Assembly (NCBI RefSeq): GCF_007833165.1
Contig: NZ_VOBQ01000016.1
Span: 62,001-126,000, forward strand
DNA: 64,000 nucleotides
Direction: 5' to 3'
Source of the DNA: Caenimonas sedimenti
GTDB taxonomy: Bacteria; Pseudomonadota; Gammaproteobacteria; Burkholderiales; Burkholderiaceae_C
Part shown: positions 1 through 8,523 of the stretch, piece after piece
Layout of the letters: the number at the start of each line of letters is the position of its first letter
How positions within the stretch are numbered: the stretch's first letter is position 1
The notes under the pieces: model-generated
Told to the model about the DNA's origin: nothing
The model's database searches: none
What the model saw: only the letters and a program-made list of their open reading frames with translations
Made by a program: the position numbers and the translations under genes

Positions 1-289
1 CGCCGACGCCAAGACCCTGCGCGACACCATGGACAAGCTGAAGGACAAGTTGAAGACCGCGGCCATCGTGCTGGCGGCGGTGGACGGCGCCAAGGTGCAG
101 CTGGCCGCCGGCGTCACGGCGGACAGCATGGGCAAGGTGAAAGCCGGCGACCTGGTGAATTTCGTCGCGCAGCAGGTCGGCGGCAAGGGCGGCGGCAAGG
201 CCGACCTGGCCATGGCCGGCGGCACGGACGCCAGCAAGCTCGCGGGCGCATTGCAATCGGTGCAGGCATGGGTCGCGGAACGCGTTTGA
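1..289 (+). CDS. alaS: Alanyl-tRNA synthetase, C-terminal end (partial)
   Basis: The frame is open from base 2, with its 5' end outside the window, and stops with TGA at 287-289. About 95 residues are visible. They end in the Gly-rich [16 protein letters not shown] stretch followed by an amphipathic helix, which is the signature of the DHHA1 domain at the C terminus of AlaRS. The enzyme charges tRNA-Ala in the cytoplasm; this domain helps tRNA binding and editing. The next gene's ATG at 268 lies inside this frame. DHHA1 also occurs in DHH phosphoesterases, but the Gly-rich ending with a short tail is typical of AlaRS. Confidence 0.9.
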   Translation, partial: ADAKTLRDTMDKLKDKLKTAAIVLAAVDGAKVQLAAGVTADSMGKVKAGDLVNFVAQQVGGKGGGKADLAMAGGTDASKLAGALQSVQAWVAERV

Positions 290-840
290 CGGGGCATCTT
301 CCTCCCTCCCCCTCCGGGGGAGGGCGGGGGTGGGGGCTCGCGCGCCGCGACTTCCTCGCTTTGGCAGGGATTTCCTTGGCTTCGTCCGCCAGCGTCGCCT
401 CGCAGGTCGAACAGCTCAAACCCACCCAGTCCGCCGCCTTCCCCGCCTTCTCCGCCCTCGACCTCGAAGGCCGCAGCACGAAGGTGCCAGCGCCCGGCCG
501 TGCCGCCATCGTCAATTTCTGGGCGACCTGGTGCCCGCCCTGCCGCGCCGAAATGCCCCTCCTGCAGCAGCTCACCGAACTCTACGGCGACAAGTTCCAG
601 CTGCAGCTCGTGAACTTCAAGGAACGGCCGGCCACCATCCAGCGCTACATGCGCGATTCGGCCTGGAGCATGCCGGTGCTGCTCGATCCACTCGGCGAGG
701 GCGCCGCCGCCTGGGGTGTGAAGCGTTATCCGACGACCGTCGGATTCGATGCGCAGGGCAAGCCGCGCTGGCGCGTCGTCGGGGAACTGGACTGGAGCAC
801 CGCCGAAGCGGGCAAAGCCGTCGAAAGTCTCTGGCGATAG
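268..840 (+). CDS. TlpA/ResA-like thioredoxin-fold protein
   Basis: This is a 190-residue redoxin-type protein with the thioredoxin active site WCPPC (Trp88, Cys89, Cys92) and a downstream cis-Pro region (RYPTTVGF). Such proteins act as periplasmic disulfide reductases, often for cytochrome c maturation. Residues about 29-45 ([19 protein letters not shown]) look like a twin-arginine or Sec signal, so export is likely. The start is uncertain. ATG 268 overlaps alaS by 22 bases and would place a translated copy of a GC-rich intergenic repeat (308-336) in the N region of the signal. The only near in-frame alternative, TTG 361, would remove the twin arginines. Confidence 0.82.
   Translation: MGRGTRLTGHLPPSPSGGGRGWGLARRDFLALAGISLASSASVASQVEQLKPTQSAAFPAFSALDLEGRSTKVPAPGRAAIVNFWATWCPPCRAEMPLLQQLTELYGDKFQLQLVNFKERPATIQRYMRDSAWSMPVLLDPLGEGAAAWGVKRYPTTVGFDAQGKPRWRVVGELDWSTAEAGKAVESLWR
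308..336. repeat. GC-rich intergenic palindromic repeat, copy 1
   Basis: The element has a CCCCCT-CC-GGGGGAGG hairpin core followed by a CGGGGGTGGG tail. A related element with the same core and tail lies at 21304-21344. I infer a REP-like repeat family of the host. Here it sits at the alaS/redoxin junction and is read through by the redoxin frame. Confidence 0.55.
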
Positions 841-860
841 GCGTTGGATAATCGCGGGCT

Positions 861-1952
861 ATGTCCACCCGCCGCCAATTCGTCCAGACCGCCGCCGCCA
901 CGGCCGCCGTCTTCTCGCTCCCCGCTTTCGCCCAGGAACGCCGCTTCGCCCCCCAGCCCGGCGACTGGCGCACCTTCGAGGTCACGACCCGCGTCGACCT
1001 CCACATGCAACAAGGCGCCACCCAGCTCTGGCTGCCGATCCCCTCCATCGACTCGGAGTGGCAACGCTCGCTGGAAAGCAGTTTCACCAGCAACGGCAGC
1101 GCCAGCCGCGGCGCCGACCGCGCCACCGGCGCGCGCATGCTGCAAGTGGCGTTCGACGCCACCAACCCCAAGCCGTTCGTCGAACTCACCACGCGTGTGC
1201 AGACGCGCAACCGCGCCGCCGACTGGACGGCGCGCAACACTTCGCCGGAAGACGCCGCCACGCTCGCCTTCTGGCTGCAGCCCACGGCGCTGATCCCCAC
1301 CGGTGGCATCGTGCGCGAGACCGCGCGCCAGGCCGTGGGCGATGCCCGCACGGACGCCGACAAGGTGCGCCGCATCTACGACTGGATCGTCGGCAACGCC
1401 TGGCGCGAACCCAAGGTGCGCGGCTGCGGCGAGGGCGACATCAAGACCATGCTCGAGACGGGCGACCTGGGCGGCAAGTGCGCCGACATCAACGCGCTCT
1501 TCGTCGGCCTCTGCCGCTCCGCCGGCGTGCCGGCGCGCGACATCTACGGCCTGCGGCTGGCGCCCTCGGCTTTCGGGTACCGCGAGCTGGGTGGCAACTC
1601 CGCGAGCCTCAAGGGCGCGCAGCATTGCCGCGCCGAGGTCTACCTGCGCGCGCACGGCTGGGTCGCGATGGACCCCGCGGACGTCGCCAAGGTCATGCGC
1701 CAGGAAACGCCGGAGTGGATCAAGTCGGTGACGCACCCGCTGGTGGCCCCGGTGTACCGCGGGCTCTACGGCGGCTGGGAAGGCAACTGGGTCGGCTTCA
1801 ACACCGCGCACGACGTGGTGTTGCCGGGTTCGCGCCTGGGCAAGCTGGGCTTCCTGATGTACCCGGTGGCCGAGGACAAGCAGGGCCGCTTCGACTCGTA
1901 CGCGCCGGACGACTTCAAGTACCAGATCACCGCGCGCGAAATCCGCGCCTGA
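861..1952 (+). CDS. Exported transglutaminase-like cysteine protease-fold protein
   Basis: The protein has 363 residues. The N terminus MSTRRQFVQTAAATAAVF resembles a twin-arginine signal with a PAFAQ cleavage region near residue 25. The transglutaminase-core catalytic triad is visible: Cys207 in GGKCADIN, His255 in AQHCRAE and Asp271 in VAMDPAD. Bacterial members of this family act as peptidases or cross-linking-type enzymes; the substrate is unknown. It follows the redoxin gene by 20 bases and may be cotranscribed. The 3' end faces the binding-protein gene on the other strand. Confidence 0.85.
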   Translation: MSTRRQFVQTAAATAAVFSLPAFAQERRFAPQPGDWRTFEVTTRVDLHMQQGATQLWLPIPSIDSEWQRSLESSFTSNGSASRGADRATGARMLQVAFDATNPKPFVELTTRVQTRNRAADWTARNTSPEDAATLAFWLQPTALIPTGGIVRETARQAVGDARTDADKVRRIYDWIVGNAWREPKVRGCGEGDIKTMLETGDLGGKCADINALFVGLCRSAGVPARDIYGLRLAPSAFGYRELGGNSASLKGAQHCRAEVYLRAHGWVAMDPADVAKVMRQETPEWIKSVTHPLVAPVYRGLYGGWEGNWVGFNTAHDVVLPGSRLGKLGFLMYPVAEDKQGRFDSYAPDDFKYQITAREIRA

Positions 1953-1962
1953 CGCGCCGCGG

Positions 1963-3102
1963 CTAGCGCACCACTTTCCCATCCGGCGTGATCGTCACCA
2001 GATCGATCGCGCGGATGGAATCGCGCACGCCGGCGCGCAGGTTGATGCGGAAGCCGCCCACGTCGTAGTCGGTCATGGTGGCCATCGCCTTCTGCAGGCC
2101 GGCCTTGTCCCAGTTGCGGCCGGCGCGCCGCACCGCCTCCGACAGGGTCTTGGCCGCGATGAAGCCTTCCAGCCCTTCGTACGAAGGCGTCTGGTCCGAG
2201 GTTTCGATGGCGGCGAGGTATTCCTTGACGATGGGCGTGGCCGAACTGCGCGGCGACGGCACCACCTGCGACACCACGACGCCGCCGATTTCCTTGCCGA
2301 GCGCGCTGAACAACGGGTCGATGCCGACCACCGAGAAGTTCATGAAGCTGCCGACGAAGCCGGCCTTGCGCATCTTGCGGATGAAGTGGGCGGTGGAGTT
2401 GAACAGCGAAACCTGGATCACCGCGTGGGGCTGTGCCTTGAAAATGGTGGCGACGGCGGTGTCGACCTTGTCGCTGTTCACCGGGACGAAGGCGGAGGCG
2501 ACGAGGGGCGGCAGCTTCTGCTCGATCAGCGCCTGCTGCACGGCGGCCAGGCCGGCGCGGCCCATGGCGTCGTCTTCGGCCAGCACCGCGATGCGGTCCT
2601 GGCCCAGCGTGGCGCAATGCCGCACCATCTTGAAGGCTTCGTCGGAGAGGCTGGGCCGCACGTGGAAGATGTTGGTGAGACCCGTGCCGCGCAGGCGGTC
2701 GGAGGCGGCGAACGGCGCGAAGAACAGCGAACCGTCCTTGATGGCCACTTCGGCGCCGGCTTCGCTGGTCGCGGTGCCCACGAAGCCGAACAGCACGTCG
2801 GCCCCGTCCGCCAGCAGCTTGACGGCGTTGGCCGTGGCCTTGGCGGCCTGGTAGCCGTCGTCGAGCTGCTGCAGCTCGAACATCCAGCCCGGATTGTTCT
2901 TGCGCGCATTGAAGGCATCGAAATAGAGCTTGGAGCCGCCGGCGAAGGCCAGGCCGATCTGGTCGGCTGCACCGGTCAGGGGCACGGACTGCCCCACGAC
3001 CATCTTGCGGGGCTTGGCTTGCGCCGCCGCGCCGCCCACCCAGCTGGCCCCCAAGCCGGCGGCGAGGGCCGTCGCCAGCACCGTTCTGCGTGTCCCATTC
3101 AT
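1963..3102 (-). CDS. ABC transporter substrate-binding protein, LivK-like
   Basis: The protein has 379 residues, a signal peptide (hydrophobic segment around residues 8-27) and a type-1 periplasmic-binding fold beginning VVGQSVPLTGAADQIG, as in branched-chain amino acid binding proteins. AGGAG lies about 8 bases before the ATG. No ABC permease or ATPase gene is adjacent, so it is an orphan component that must work with a transporter elsewhere or act as a sensor. Ligand is unknown; amides, amino acids or aromatic acids are usual for the family. Confidence 0.85.
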   Translation of the reverse strand: MNGTRRTVLATALAAGLGASWVGGAAAQAKPRKMVVGQSVPLTGAADQIGLAFAGGSKLYFDAFNARKNNPGWMFELQQLDDGYQAAKATANAVKLLADGADVLFGFVGTATSEAGAEVAIKDGSLFFAPFAASDRLRGTGLTNIFHVRPSLSDEAFKMVRHCATLGQDRIAVLAEDDAMGRAGLAAVQQALIEQKLPPLVASAFVPVNSDKVDTAVATIFKAQPHAVIQVSLFNSTAHFIRKMRKAGFVGSFMNFSVVGIDPLFSALGKEIGGVVVSQVVPSPRSSATPIVKEYLAAIETSDQTPSYEGLEGFIAAKTLSEAVRRAGRNWDKAGLQKAMATMTDYDVGGFRINLRAGVRDSIRAIDLVTITPDGKVVR

Positions 3103-3228
3103 CGTGTGCTCCTAGCCATGCCCAACCTCAGCAATTCCGGTGCCATGGAAGATACTCCTTCGGTTACACCCCCACAACCGAAGAGGCTGCCGCATAGGGA
3201 TGAACCTATGCACGGCCGGCATACAGGC

Positions 3229-3924
3229 TCAAATCCGCCGGAAAACCACGTCCCAGACGCCGTGCCCGAGTTTCAGGCCGCGATTTTCGAATTTGGTCAG
3301 CGGCCGGTAGGCCGGACGTGGCGCAAAGCCTTCGGCGGTGTTCACCAGGCCAGGCTGCGCGCCCAGCACCTCCAGCATCTGCTGCGCGTACGGCTCCCAG
3401 TCCGTGGCGCAGTGGATGGTCGCCCCCGGCGCCAGGCGTGGCAGCAGCTTCGCGACAAAAGGCGGCTGCACCAGCCGGCGCTTGTTGTGGCGGGCCTTGT
3501 GCCACGGGTCCGGGAAGAAGATGTGCACGCCAGCCAGCGACGCGGGCGCGAGCATGTGGTCGATGACCTCCACCGCGTCGTGCGCGACGATGCGCACATT
3601 GGCGAGGCCGCGGTCCTCGAGGCGCATCAGGAGCGCGCCCACGCCCGGGGCATGCACTTCGCAGCAGAGGAAATTGCGCTCGGGCATCAGGGCCGCGATG
3701 TGCGCCGTGGCCTCGCCCATGCCGAAACCGATCTCCAGGATGGTCGGCGCCTCGCGGCCGAAGGTGCGCGCCAGGTCCAGGGGCTGCGGCTGGTAGGGCA
3801 GGACGAAGCGCGGGGCCAGTTCCTGCAGCGCGCGGGCCTGGCCGGTGGTGGTGCGGCCGGCTCGGCGGACGAAGCTGCGGATGGGGCGCGGCACGCTCTC
3901 AGGCGTGTTCTCGGGATCACTCAT
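3229..3924 (-). CDS. trmB: tRNA (guanine-N7-)-methyltransferase
   Basis: TrmB makes m7G46 in tRNA using S-adenosylmethionine. The 231-residue product has the SAM-binding motif [11 protein letters not shown] near residue 60, the family motif [15 protein letters not shown], and the C-terminal TKFENRG element. The reading frame continues upstream, but the Met at 3924 gives the standard length; the upstream extension only overlaps gluQ in another frame. gluQ lies 20 bases upstream on the same strand, so the two tRNA-modification genes probably share a transcript. Confidence 0.95.
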   Translation of the reverse strand: MSDPENTPESVPRPIRSFVRRAGRTTTGQARALQELAPRFVLPYQPQPLDLARTFGREAPTILEIGFGMGEATAHIAALMPERNFLCCEVHAPGVGALLMRLEDRGLANVRIVAHDAVEVIDHMLAPASLAGVHIFFPDPWHKARHNKRRLVQPPFVAKLLPRLAPGATIHCATDWEPYAQQMLEVLGAQPGLVNTAEGFAPRPAYRPLTKFENRGLKLGHGVWDVVFRRI

Positions 3925-3944
3925 GCCCGTATTGTCCGCGAGGC

Positions 3945-4823
3945 TCAGGTGGGGCCCCAGCGGGCACGCCATGCGTGCACGGCGGCGTGCAGCCAATCGG
4001 CGACGGAATCGGCCGGCGCGGCGAGTTGCAAGGTCTCGCCCGCCTGCGTGAGGGCCTGCAATGGATCGCCCAGCGCGAGCGGCGCCGCGCCGTTCTGCTT
4101 GGACAGCTTTTCGCCGTTCGCGCCCAGCACCAGCGGCGTGTGGAGGTAGGACGGCGTGTTGAGGCCCAGGGCGCGCTGCAAGAGGATCTGCCGTGCCGTG
4201 TTGTCCGCCAGGTCCGCGCCGCGGACCACATGCGTGATCCCCTGGTTGGCATCGTCCACGACGACGGCGAGCTGGTAGGCATGCAGGCCGTCGGCGCGGC
4301 GCAGCACGAAGTCCCCGACTTCGCGCGCCACGTCCTGCGATTGCGGCCCGAGGCGCCGGTCGGCCCAAAAGACTTCGCCGGGAGGCGCCTGGAATCGCCA
4401 GGCACGCGCCGGCCGGCCTCGCAGTCCGCCGCGGCAGGTTCCGGGATACACCAGTTCGTCGTTGCGCGCGCGTGCCATTCCCTGGGCGGCCAGTGCGGCT
4501 TCGACGTCCTTGCGCGAGCAGGCGCAAGGATAGGCCAGGCCAGCCGCCAGCAGGCGATCGAGCGCCTGCTGGTACAACGCGGTGCGCCGCGACTGCCAGG
4601 CGGGTGCTTCGTCCGGCACCAGGCCGCAGGCGGCCAGCTGGCGCAGGATTTCCTCGCCGGCGCCAGGCACGCAGCGCGGGAGGTCGACGTCTTCGATGCG
4701 CACCAGCCACGCGCCGCCGTGGGCGCGTGCGTCCAGCCAGCTCGCCAGGGCAGCGACGAGCGAGCCCGCATGCAGCGGCCCGGTGGGGGAGGGCGCGAAG
4801 CGCCCGCGGTAACCCGTGATCAT
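3945..4823 (-). CDS. gluQ: Glutamyl-Q tRNA(Asp) synthetase
   Basis: This GluRS paralogue lacks the anticodon-binding domain and attaches glutamate to queuosine in tRNA-Asp. The 292-residue protein has the HIGH-like motif [14 protein letters not shown] near residues 9-22, zinc-ligand cysteines in CACSRKD, and the KMSKS-like GEKLSKQNG. The ATG at 4823 overlaps the stop of the LysR gene as ATGA (4823-4820), implying translational coupling. An in-frame extension to 4889 exists but would lie inside the LysR gene. Confidence 0.94.
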   Translation of the reverse strand: MITGYRGRFAPSPTGPLHAGSLVAALASWLDARAHGGAWLVRIEDVDLPRCVPGAGEEILRQLAACGLVPDEAPAWQSRRTALYQQALDRLLAAGLAYPCACSRKDVEAALAAQGMARARNDELVYPGTCRGGLRGRPARAWRFQAPPGEVFWADRRLGPQSQDVAREVGDFVLRRADGLHAYQLAVVVDDANQGITHVVRGADLADNTARQILLQRALGLNTPSYLHTPLVLGANGEKLSKQNGAAPLALGDPLQALTQAGETLQLAAPADSVADWLHAAVHAWRARWGPT

Positions 4824-5761
4824 GATTCCCGGTGCCGCTCCAGCAAGGCGGCGCGCGTCGCCTGGCTTTCCAGCTGCCCCAGCCACCACTGCTGCGCGCG
4901 GCCCGGCTGGGCATTACCGACCGTGCGCCACGCATAGTTGAGCCGGATGGTGCGGCTCGGGCGCTGCACCTGCCGCGCCACCAGGCGGCCGCTTTCGAGA
5001 TAGGGCCGCGCCAGCGGCTCGGGGAGGAAGCCGCCGCCCAGCCCGCGCAACTGCGCATGCAGCTTGGCCCGCATGGTCGGCAAGGTCAGCACGTCCTGCC
5101 CGGAGAGCAGCCCGAGCGTGACCGCCGCGCCGCGCTGGACCGTGTCGGCGACGGACACCGCGCGGTGCTTGATCAGCACCTCGTCGGTCAGCGGCTCGGG
5201 CAGGCTGGCCAGGGGGTGGTGGGGTGCGACGGCATAGACGAAAGCCAGGTCGCCGAGCACTTGGCTGTGGATGCCGACCGTCGTGCCCGGCTCGATGGCG
5301 ACGCCGATCGCCAGGTCGGCGCGGCCGGAAACCAGCGCGTCCAGGGTGCCCGACACCGCTTCCTCCCGCACGCGCAGCCGGGTGGTGGGGGCCAGGGCGT
5401 AGAAGGACTCGGCCAGCTCCAGCACGGTGGAGCTGGAAACGACGCAGTCCACCGCGAGCGTGAACTCGGATTCCCAGCCGGTCGCCACGCGCTTCACCCG
5501 GTTCGCCACCGCGTCGATGTCCTGCAGCAATTGCTGGCTGGCGCACAGCAGCTCGTTGCCGGCGGCCGTGAGCTTGGCCTGCCGGGAGCTGCGGTCGAAC
5601 AGCAGCACGTCCAGGGCGTCCTCGATCTGCCGGATGCGGTAAGTGACGGCGCTGGGCACCAGCCCGAGTGCGCGCGCGGCGGCGGCAAAGCTGCCAGCCT
5701 CCGCCACCGCCTGCAGCAGGCTCAGGGCATCGGGCGTCAGGACGTCGCGGGGACTGGGCAT
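4820..5761 (-). CDS. LysR-family transcriptional regulator
   Basis: The 313-residue protein has a typical N-terminal winged helix-turn-helix (residues about 8-65, [21 protein letters not shown]) and a LysR substrate-binding domain after residue 90. It is transcribed divergently from the pirin operon across a 102-base gap containing two inverted-repeat elements, so I infer it controls that operon and itself. Its stop overlaps the gluQ start as ATGA, which is unusual since gluQ has an unrelated housekeeping role. The effector is unknown; neighbours suggest redox, quinone or electrophile stress. Confidence 0.93.
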   Translation of the reverse strand: MPSPRDVLTPDALSLLQAVAEAGSFAAAARALGLVPSAVTYRIRQIEDALDVLLFDRSSRQAKLTAAGNELLCASQQLLQDIDAVANRVKRVATGWESEFTLAVDCVVSSSTVLELAESFYALAPTTRLRVREEAVSGTLDALVSGRADLAIGVAIEPGTTVGIHSQVLGDLAFVYAVAPHHPLASLPEPLTDEVLIKHRAVSVADTVQRGAAVTLGLLSGQDVLTLPTMRAKLHAQLRGLGGGFLPEPLARPYLESGRLVARQVQRPSRTIRLNYAWRTVGNAQPGRAQQWWLGQLESQATRAALLERHRES

Positions 5762-5781
5762 GGGAATGGTTGAGTTCGGAT

Positions 5782-5853
5782 TTTTTGAATGATGCCATCA
5801 AAAACCAGCACCTGCTTGAGATGAGGGCGGGCCCTAAAGTGCAACCATTCAAA
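5782..5853. promoter_or_regulatory. Candidate LysR operator region in divergent promoter
   Basis: Two kinds of dyad are visible between the LysR gene and the pirin gene. TTTTTGA (5782-5788) and TCAAAAA (5798-5804) form a perfect 7-bp inverted repeat with a 9-base spacer. TTTGAATG (5784-5791) is repeated exactly in inverted orientation as CATTCAAA (5846-5853), just before the pirin ribosome-binding site (AAAGGA, 5851-5856). LysR proteins typically bind paired interrupted dyads in such positions. Assignment to this regulator is inference. Confidence 0.55.
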
Positions 5854-5863
5854 GGAATTCATC

Positions 5864-6568
5864 ATGATCACCTTGCGCAAATCCCAGGACCGCGGCTTCG
5901 CCGACCATGGCTGGCTCAAGTCCTTCCACAGCTTCTCGTTCGCCGGCTACTACGACGCCCAGCACATGGGCTTCGGCAACCTGCGGGTGATCAACGAGGA
6001 CCGCATTGCGCCGGGCACGGGTTTCGGCACGCATGGCCATCGCGACATGGAGATCATCAGCTACGTGCTTTCCGGCGAGCTGGCCCACAAGGACACGCTG
6101 GGCAACATCAAGGGCATCCCGCCCGGCGACGTGCAGCGCATGAGCGCGGGCCGGGGCGTGCAGCACAGCGAGTTCAACCACGCCCAGGACCAGACCACGC
6201 ACTTCCTGCAGATCTGGATCGAGCCCAATGTCACAGGCATCGAGCCTTCGTACGAGCAGAAGACCTTCGCCGAAGCCGAGAAGCGCGGCCAGCTGCGCCT
6301 GGTGGCCTCGCCGGACGCCGCACAGGCCTCCGTGAAGATCCACGCCGACGCGCGCATGTATGCCGGGCTCTTCGACGGCGCCGAGCGTGCCACGCTCACG
6401 CTGGACCCGGCCCGCGCCACCTACGTGCACCTGGTCCGCGGCGCACTCAGCGCCAACGGCAAGGCCTTGGCCGCCGGTGACGCCGCCATGCTGAAGGGGG
6501 AAGCGCAGCTGACCCTGGAGCACGGGCAGGACGCCGAAGTGCTGGTGTTCGACCTCGCAGCCGACTGA
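5864..6568 (+). CDS. Pirin family protein (YhaK-like)
   Basis: This is a 234-residue bicupin of the pirin family. The metal ligands are visible as His57 and His59 in FGTHGHRDME and His101/Glu103 in GVQHSEFN. Members bind Fe and several have quercetin dioxygenase activity or respond to oxidative stress. It is the first gene of an operon with DoxX, a flavodoxin-like protein and a second pirin. Start at ATG 5864 with AAAGGA 8 bases upstream. Confidence 0.9.
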   Translation: MITLRKSQDRGFADHGWLKSFHSFSFAGYYDAQHMGFGNLRVINEDRIAPGTGFGTHGHRDMEIISYVLSGELAHKDTLGNIKGIPPGDVQRMSAGRGVQHSEFNHAQDQTTHFLQIWIEPNVTGIEPSYEQKTFAEAEKRGQLRLVASPDAAQASVKIHADARMYAGLFDGAERATLTLDPARATYVHLVRGALSANGKALAAGDAAMLKGEAQLTLEHGQDAEVLVFDLAAD

Positions 6569-6608
6569 CCGAGTTTTTCATCCGCCAATCAACAACAAGG
6601 AGCCTTTC

Positions 6609-7022
6609 ATGCCAACACTCAACCCGGCCCAGAACCTGTTCGCCCTCATCGGCCGCGCCCTCATCGCGCTGCTGTTCATCCCCGGGGGCTTCACCAAGAT
6701 CACCGGGTTCGCCGGCGTGGTCGGCTACATCGCTTCCAAGGGGGTCCCGCTGCCCGAAGTCTGCGCCGCGATCGCGATCGCGGCGGAACTCGGGCTGGGC
6801 CTGCTGATGCTCGTCGGCTGGCAGACGCGCTGGGCGGCGTTGGGCCTCGCGATCTTCACCGCGGTGATCACGCCCATCTTCCACAACTTCTGGGCCATGC
6901 CCGCGGCGCAGCAGATGATGCAGCAGCAGGCCTTCTTCAAGAACTTCGCCGTGGTCGGCGGGCTGCTGGTGATCGCGGCGTTCGGCGCCGGCGCCTTCAG
7001 CCTGGACGGCCGCCGCCGCTGA
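6609..7022 (+). CDS. DoxX family membrane protein
   Basis: The 137-residue protein has about four transmembrane segments (around 13-31, 52-72, 76-96, 108-127) and the DoxX pattern IGRALIALLFIPGGFTKI. DoxX proteins are linked to quinone-dependent redox or thiol stress responses. The gene has AAGGAG upstream and lies 40 bases after the first pirin gene and 42 before the flavodoxin-like gene, consistent with one operon controlled by the divergent LysR. Confidence 0.9.
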   Translation: MPTLNPAQNLFALIGRALIALLFIPGGFTKITGFAGVVGYIASKGVPLPEVCAAIAIAAELGLGLLMLVGWQTRWAALGLAIFTAVITPIFHNFWAMPAAQQMMQQQAFFKNFAVVGGLLVIAAFGAGAFSLDGRRR

Positions 7023-7064
7023 GCCCCGGATCTCCGTCAAAAACCTCAGGGAAATCGAGAAACC

Positions 7065-7619
7065 ATGTCCAACATCATCGTCGTCTACCACTCCGGCTAC
7101 GGCCACACGCAGCGCCTGGCCCAGTCCGTGGCCGAAGGCGCCGGCGCGCGCCTGCTTGCCATCGACGCCGACGGCAACCTGCCAGAAGGCGGCTGGGAGC
7201 AGCTGAAAGCCGCGGACGGCATCATCTTCGGCTCGCCCACGTACATGGGCAGCGTCAGCTGGCAGTTCAAGAAATTCGCCGACGCCTCGTCCAAACCCTG
7301 GTTCGCCCAGGAGTGGAAGGACAAGGTGGCCGCGGGCTTCACCAACAGCGCGGGCATGAACGGCGACAAGTTCAACGTGCTGACGACCCTGTTCACCCTG
7401 GCGATGCAGCACGGCATGATCTGGGTGAGCCAGGGCCTGATGCCGAGCAACGCCAAGGCCGCGAAGCGCGACGACGTCAATTACCTGGTGTCCTATAGCG
7501 GTGCCATCGCGCAATCGCCTTCGGACGCGGGCGCCGACGCCATGTCGGCGGGTGACCTGGAGACCGCTCGTCTGTTCGGCCAGCGGGTGGCAGAGGTCAC
7601 CGCGCGATTCAAGCGTTAA
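7065..7619 (+). CDS. Flavodoxin-fold NAD(P)H:quinone oxidoreductase-like protein
   Basis: The 184-residue protein has the FMN phosphate-binding loop YHSGYGHTQRLA near residues 8-19 and the second flavin contact FGSPTYMGSVSWQFK. This resembles the WrbA-like flavodoxin family, which reduces quinones with two electrons. With DoxX and two pirins it suggests a quinone or electrophile detoxification operon. Residue-level evidence for the exact substrate is absent. Confidence 0.87.
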   Translation: MSNIIVVYHSGYGHTQRLAQSVAEGAGARLLAIDADGNLPEGGWEQLKAADGIIFGSPTYMGSVSWQFKKFADASSKPWFAQEWKDKVAAGFTNSAGMNGDKFNVLTTLFTLAMQHGMIWVSQGLMPSNAKAAKRDDVNYLVSYSGAIAQSPSDAGADAMSAGDLETARLFGQRVAEVTARFKR

Positions 7620-7629
7620 GCTAGCGGGC

Positions 7630-8523
7630 ATGGCCCTGGCGCAAAAACTCGACGGACACGAGAAGGACCTTGGTGGCGGATTCCTGGTGCGCCGGCTGCT
7701 GCCGGCCGCCCGGCAGCGCAGCGTGGGTCCCTTCATCTTCTTCGACCACTTCGGGCCCGCCCACGAGGCGCCGGGGGCGGACCACGATGTGCGGCCCCAC
7801 CCGCACATCGGCCTGGCCACCGTCACCTACCTGTTCGAGGGCGCGATGATGCATCGCGACAGCCTGGGCACCGAGCAGCTGATCGAGCCGGGCGCCATCA
7901 ACTGGATGACGGCGGGCCGCGGCATCGTGCATTCCGAGCGCAAGCCGGTGCACCTGAAGGGCAAGAACTACGTCAATCACGGGTTGCAGCTGTGGACCGC
8001 GTTGCCCATGCAGCACGAAGAGGCCGACCCCGCATTCGCCCACACGCCTTCCGCGGCCATCCCCGAAGGCCGCGTCGACGATGCCATCGTCCGCGTGCTG
8101 GTCGGCGAGGCTTTCCGCATGGAATCGCCGGTCCGCACGCTGTCGCCGACCTTGTATCTCGACTTGCGCCTGCTGCCCGGCGGCATGATCGAGCTGCAGG
8201 AGCTCGCGCCCGAACTCGCCATCTATCCCATCGACCAGGACGTCGAGGTGGACGGTGTGGCGGTGCCGGCGCGCGTCATGGCCGTGCTGGACAGGCAGGA
8301 CACCGTCTTGCGCGCGCCCCGCGGCGCGCGCGTGATGCTGATCGGTGGCGCGCCGCTCGACGGGCCGCGGCACCTGTGGTGGAACTTCGTTTCCAGCCGC
8401 AAGGAACGCATCATCGCCGCCAGCGCCGCCTGGGAAGCGCAGCGCATGGGCCGCATCGCGGGCGACCTGTCGTTCATCCCGCTGCCGGCCACGCGGTTCA
8501 CGCCGGCGGAGCCGATGTCCTAG
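7630..8523 (+). CDS. Second pirin family protein
   Basis: The 297-residue product starts at ATG 7630, ten bases after the flavodoxin-like stop; an upstream in-frame extension only overlaps that gene. Ligand positions match the first pirin exactly: His57 and His59 (RPHPHIG) and His101/Glu103 (IVHSERK). It is longer, with a full second cupin. The 3' end is convergent with the spermidine synthase fusion gene, the two TAG stop codons sharing the palindrome CTAG at 8520-8523. Confidence 0.9.
   Translation: MALAQKLDGHEKDLGGGFLVRRLLPAARQRSVGPFIFFDHFGPAHEAPGADHDVRPHPHIGLATVTYLFEGAMMHRDSLGTEQLIEPGAINWMTAGRGIVHSERKPVHLKGKNYVNHGLQLWTALPMQHEEADPAFAHTPSAAIPEGRVDDAIVRVLVGEAFRMESPVRTLSPTLYLDLRLLPGGMIELQELAPELAIYPIDQDVEVDGVAVPARVMAVLDRQDTVLRAPRGARVMLIGGAPLDGPRHLWWNFVSSRKERIIAASAAWEAQRMGRIAGDLSFIPLPATRFTPAEPMS

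Noticed and set aside
3229-5058. A 609-residue fusion of TrmB with upstream sequence
   Set aside because: The extra N-terminal part is an out-of-frame Arg/Pro-rich shadow of gluQ; the Met at 3924 gives the normal enzyme.
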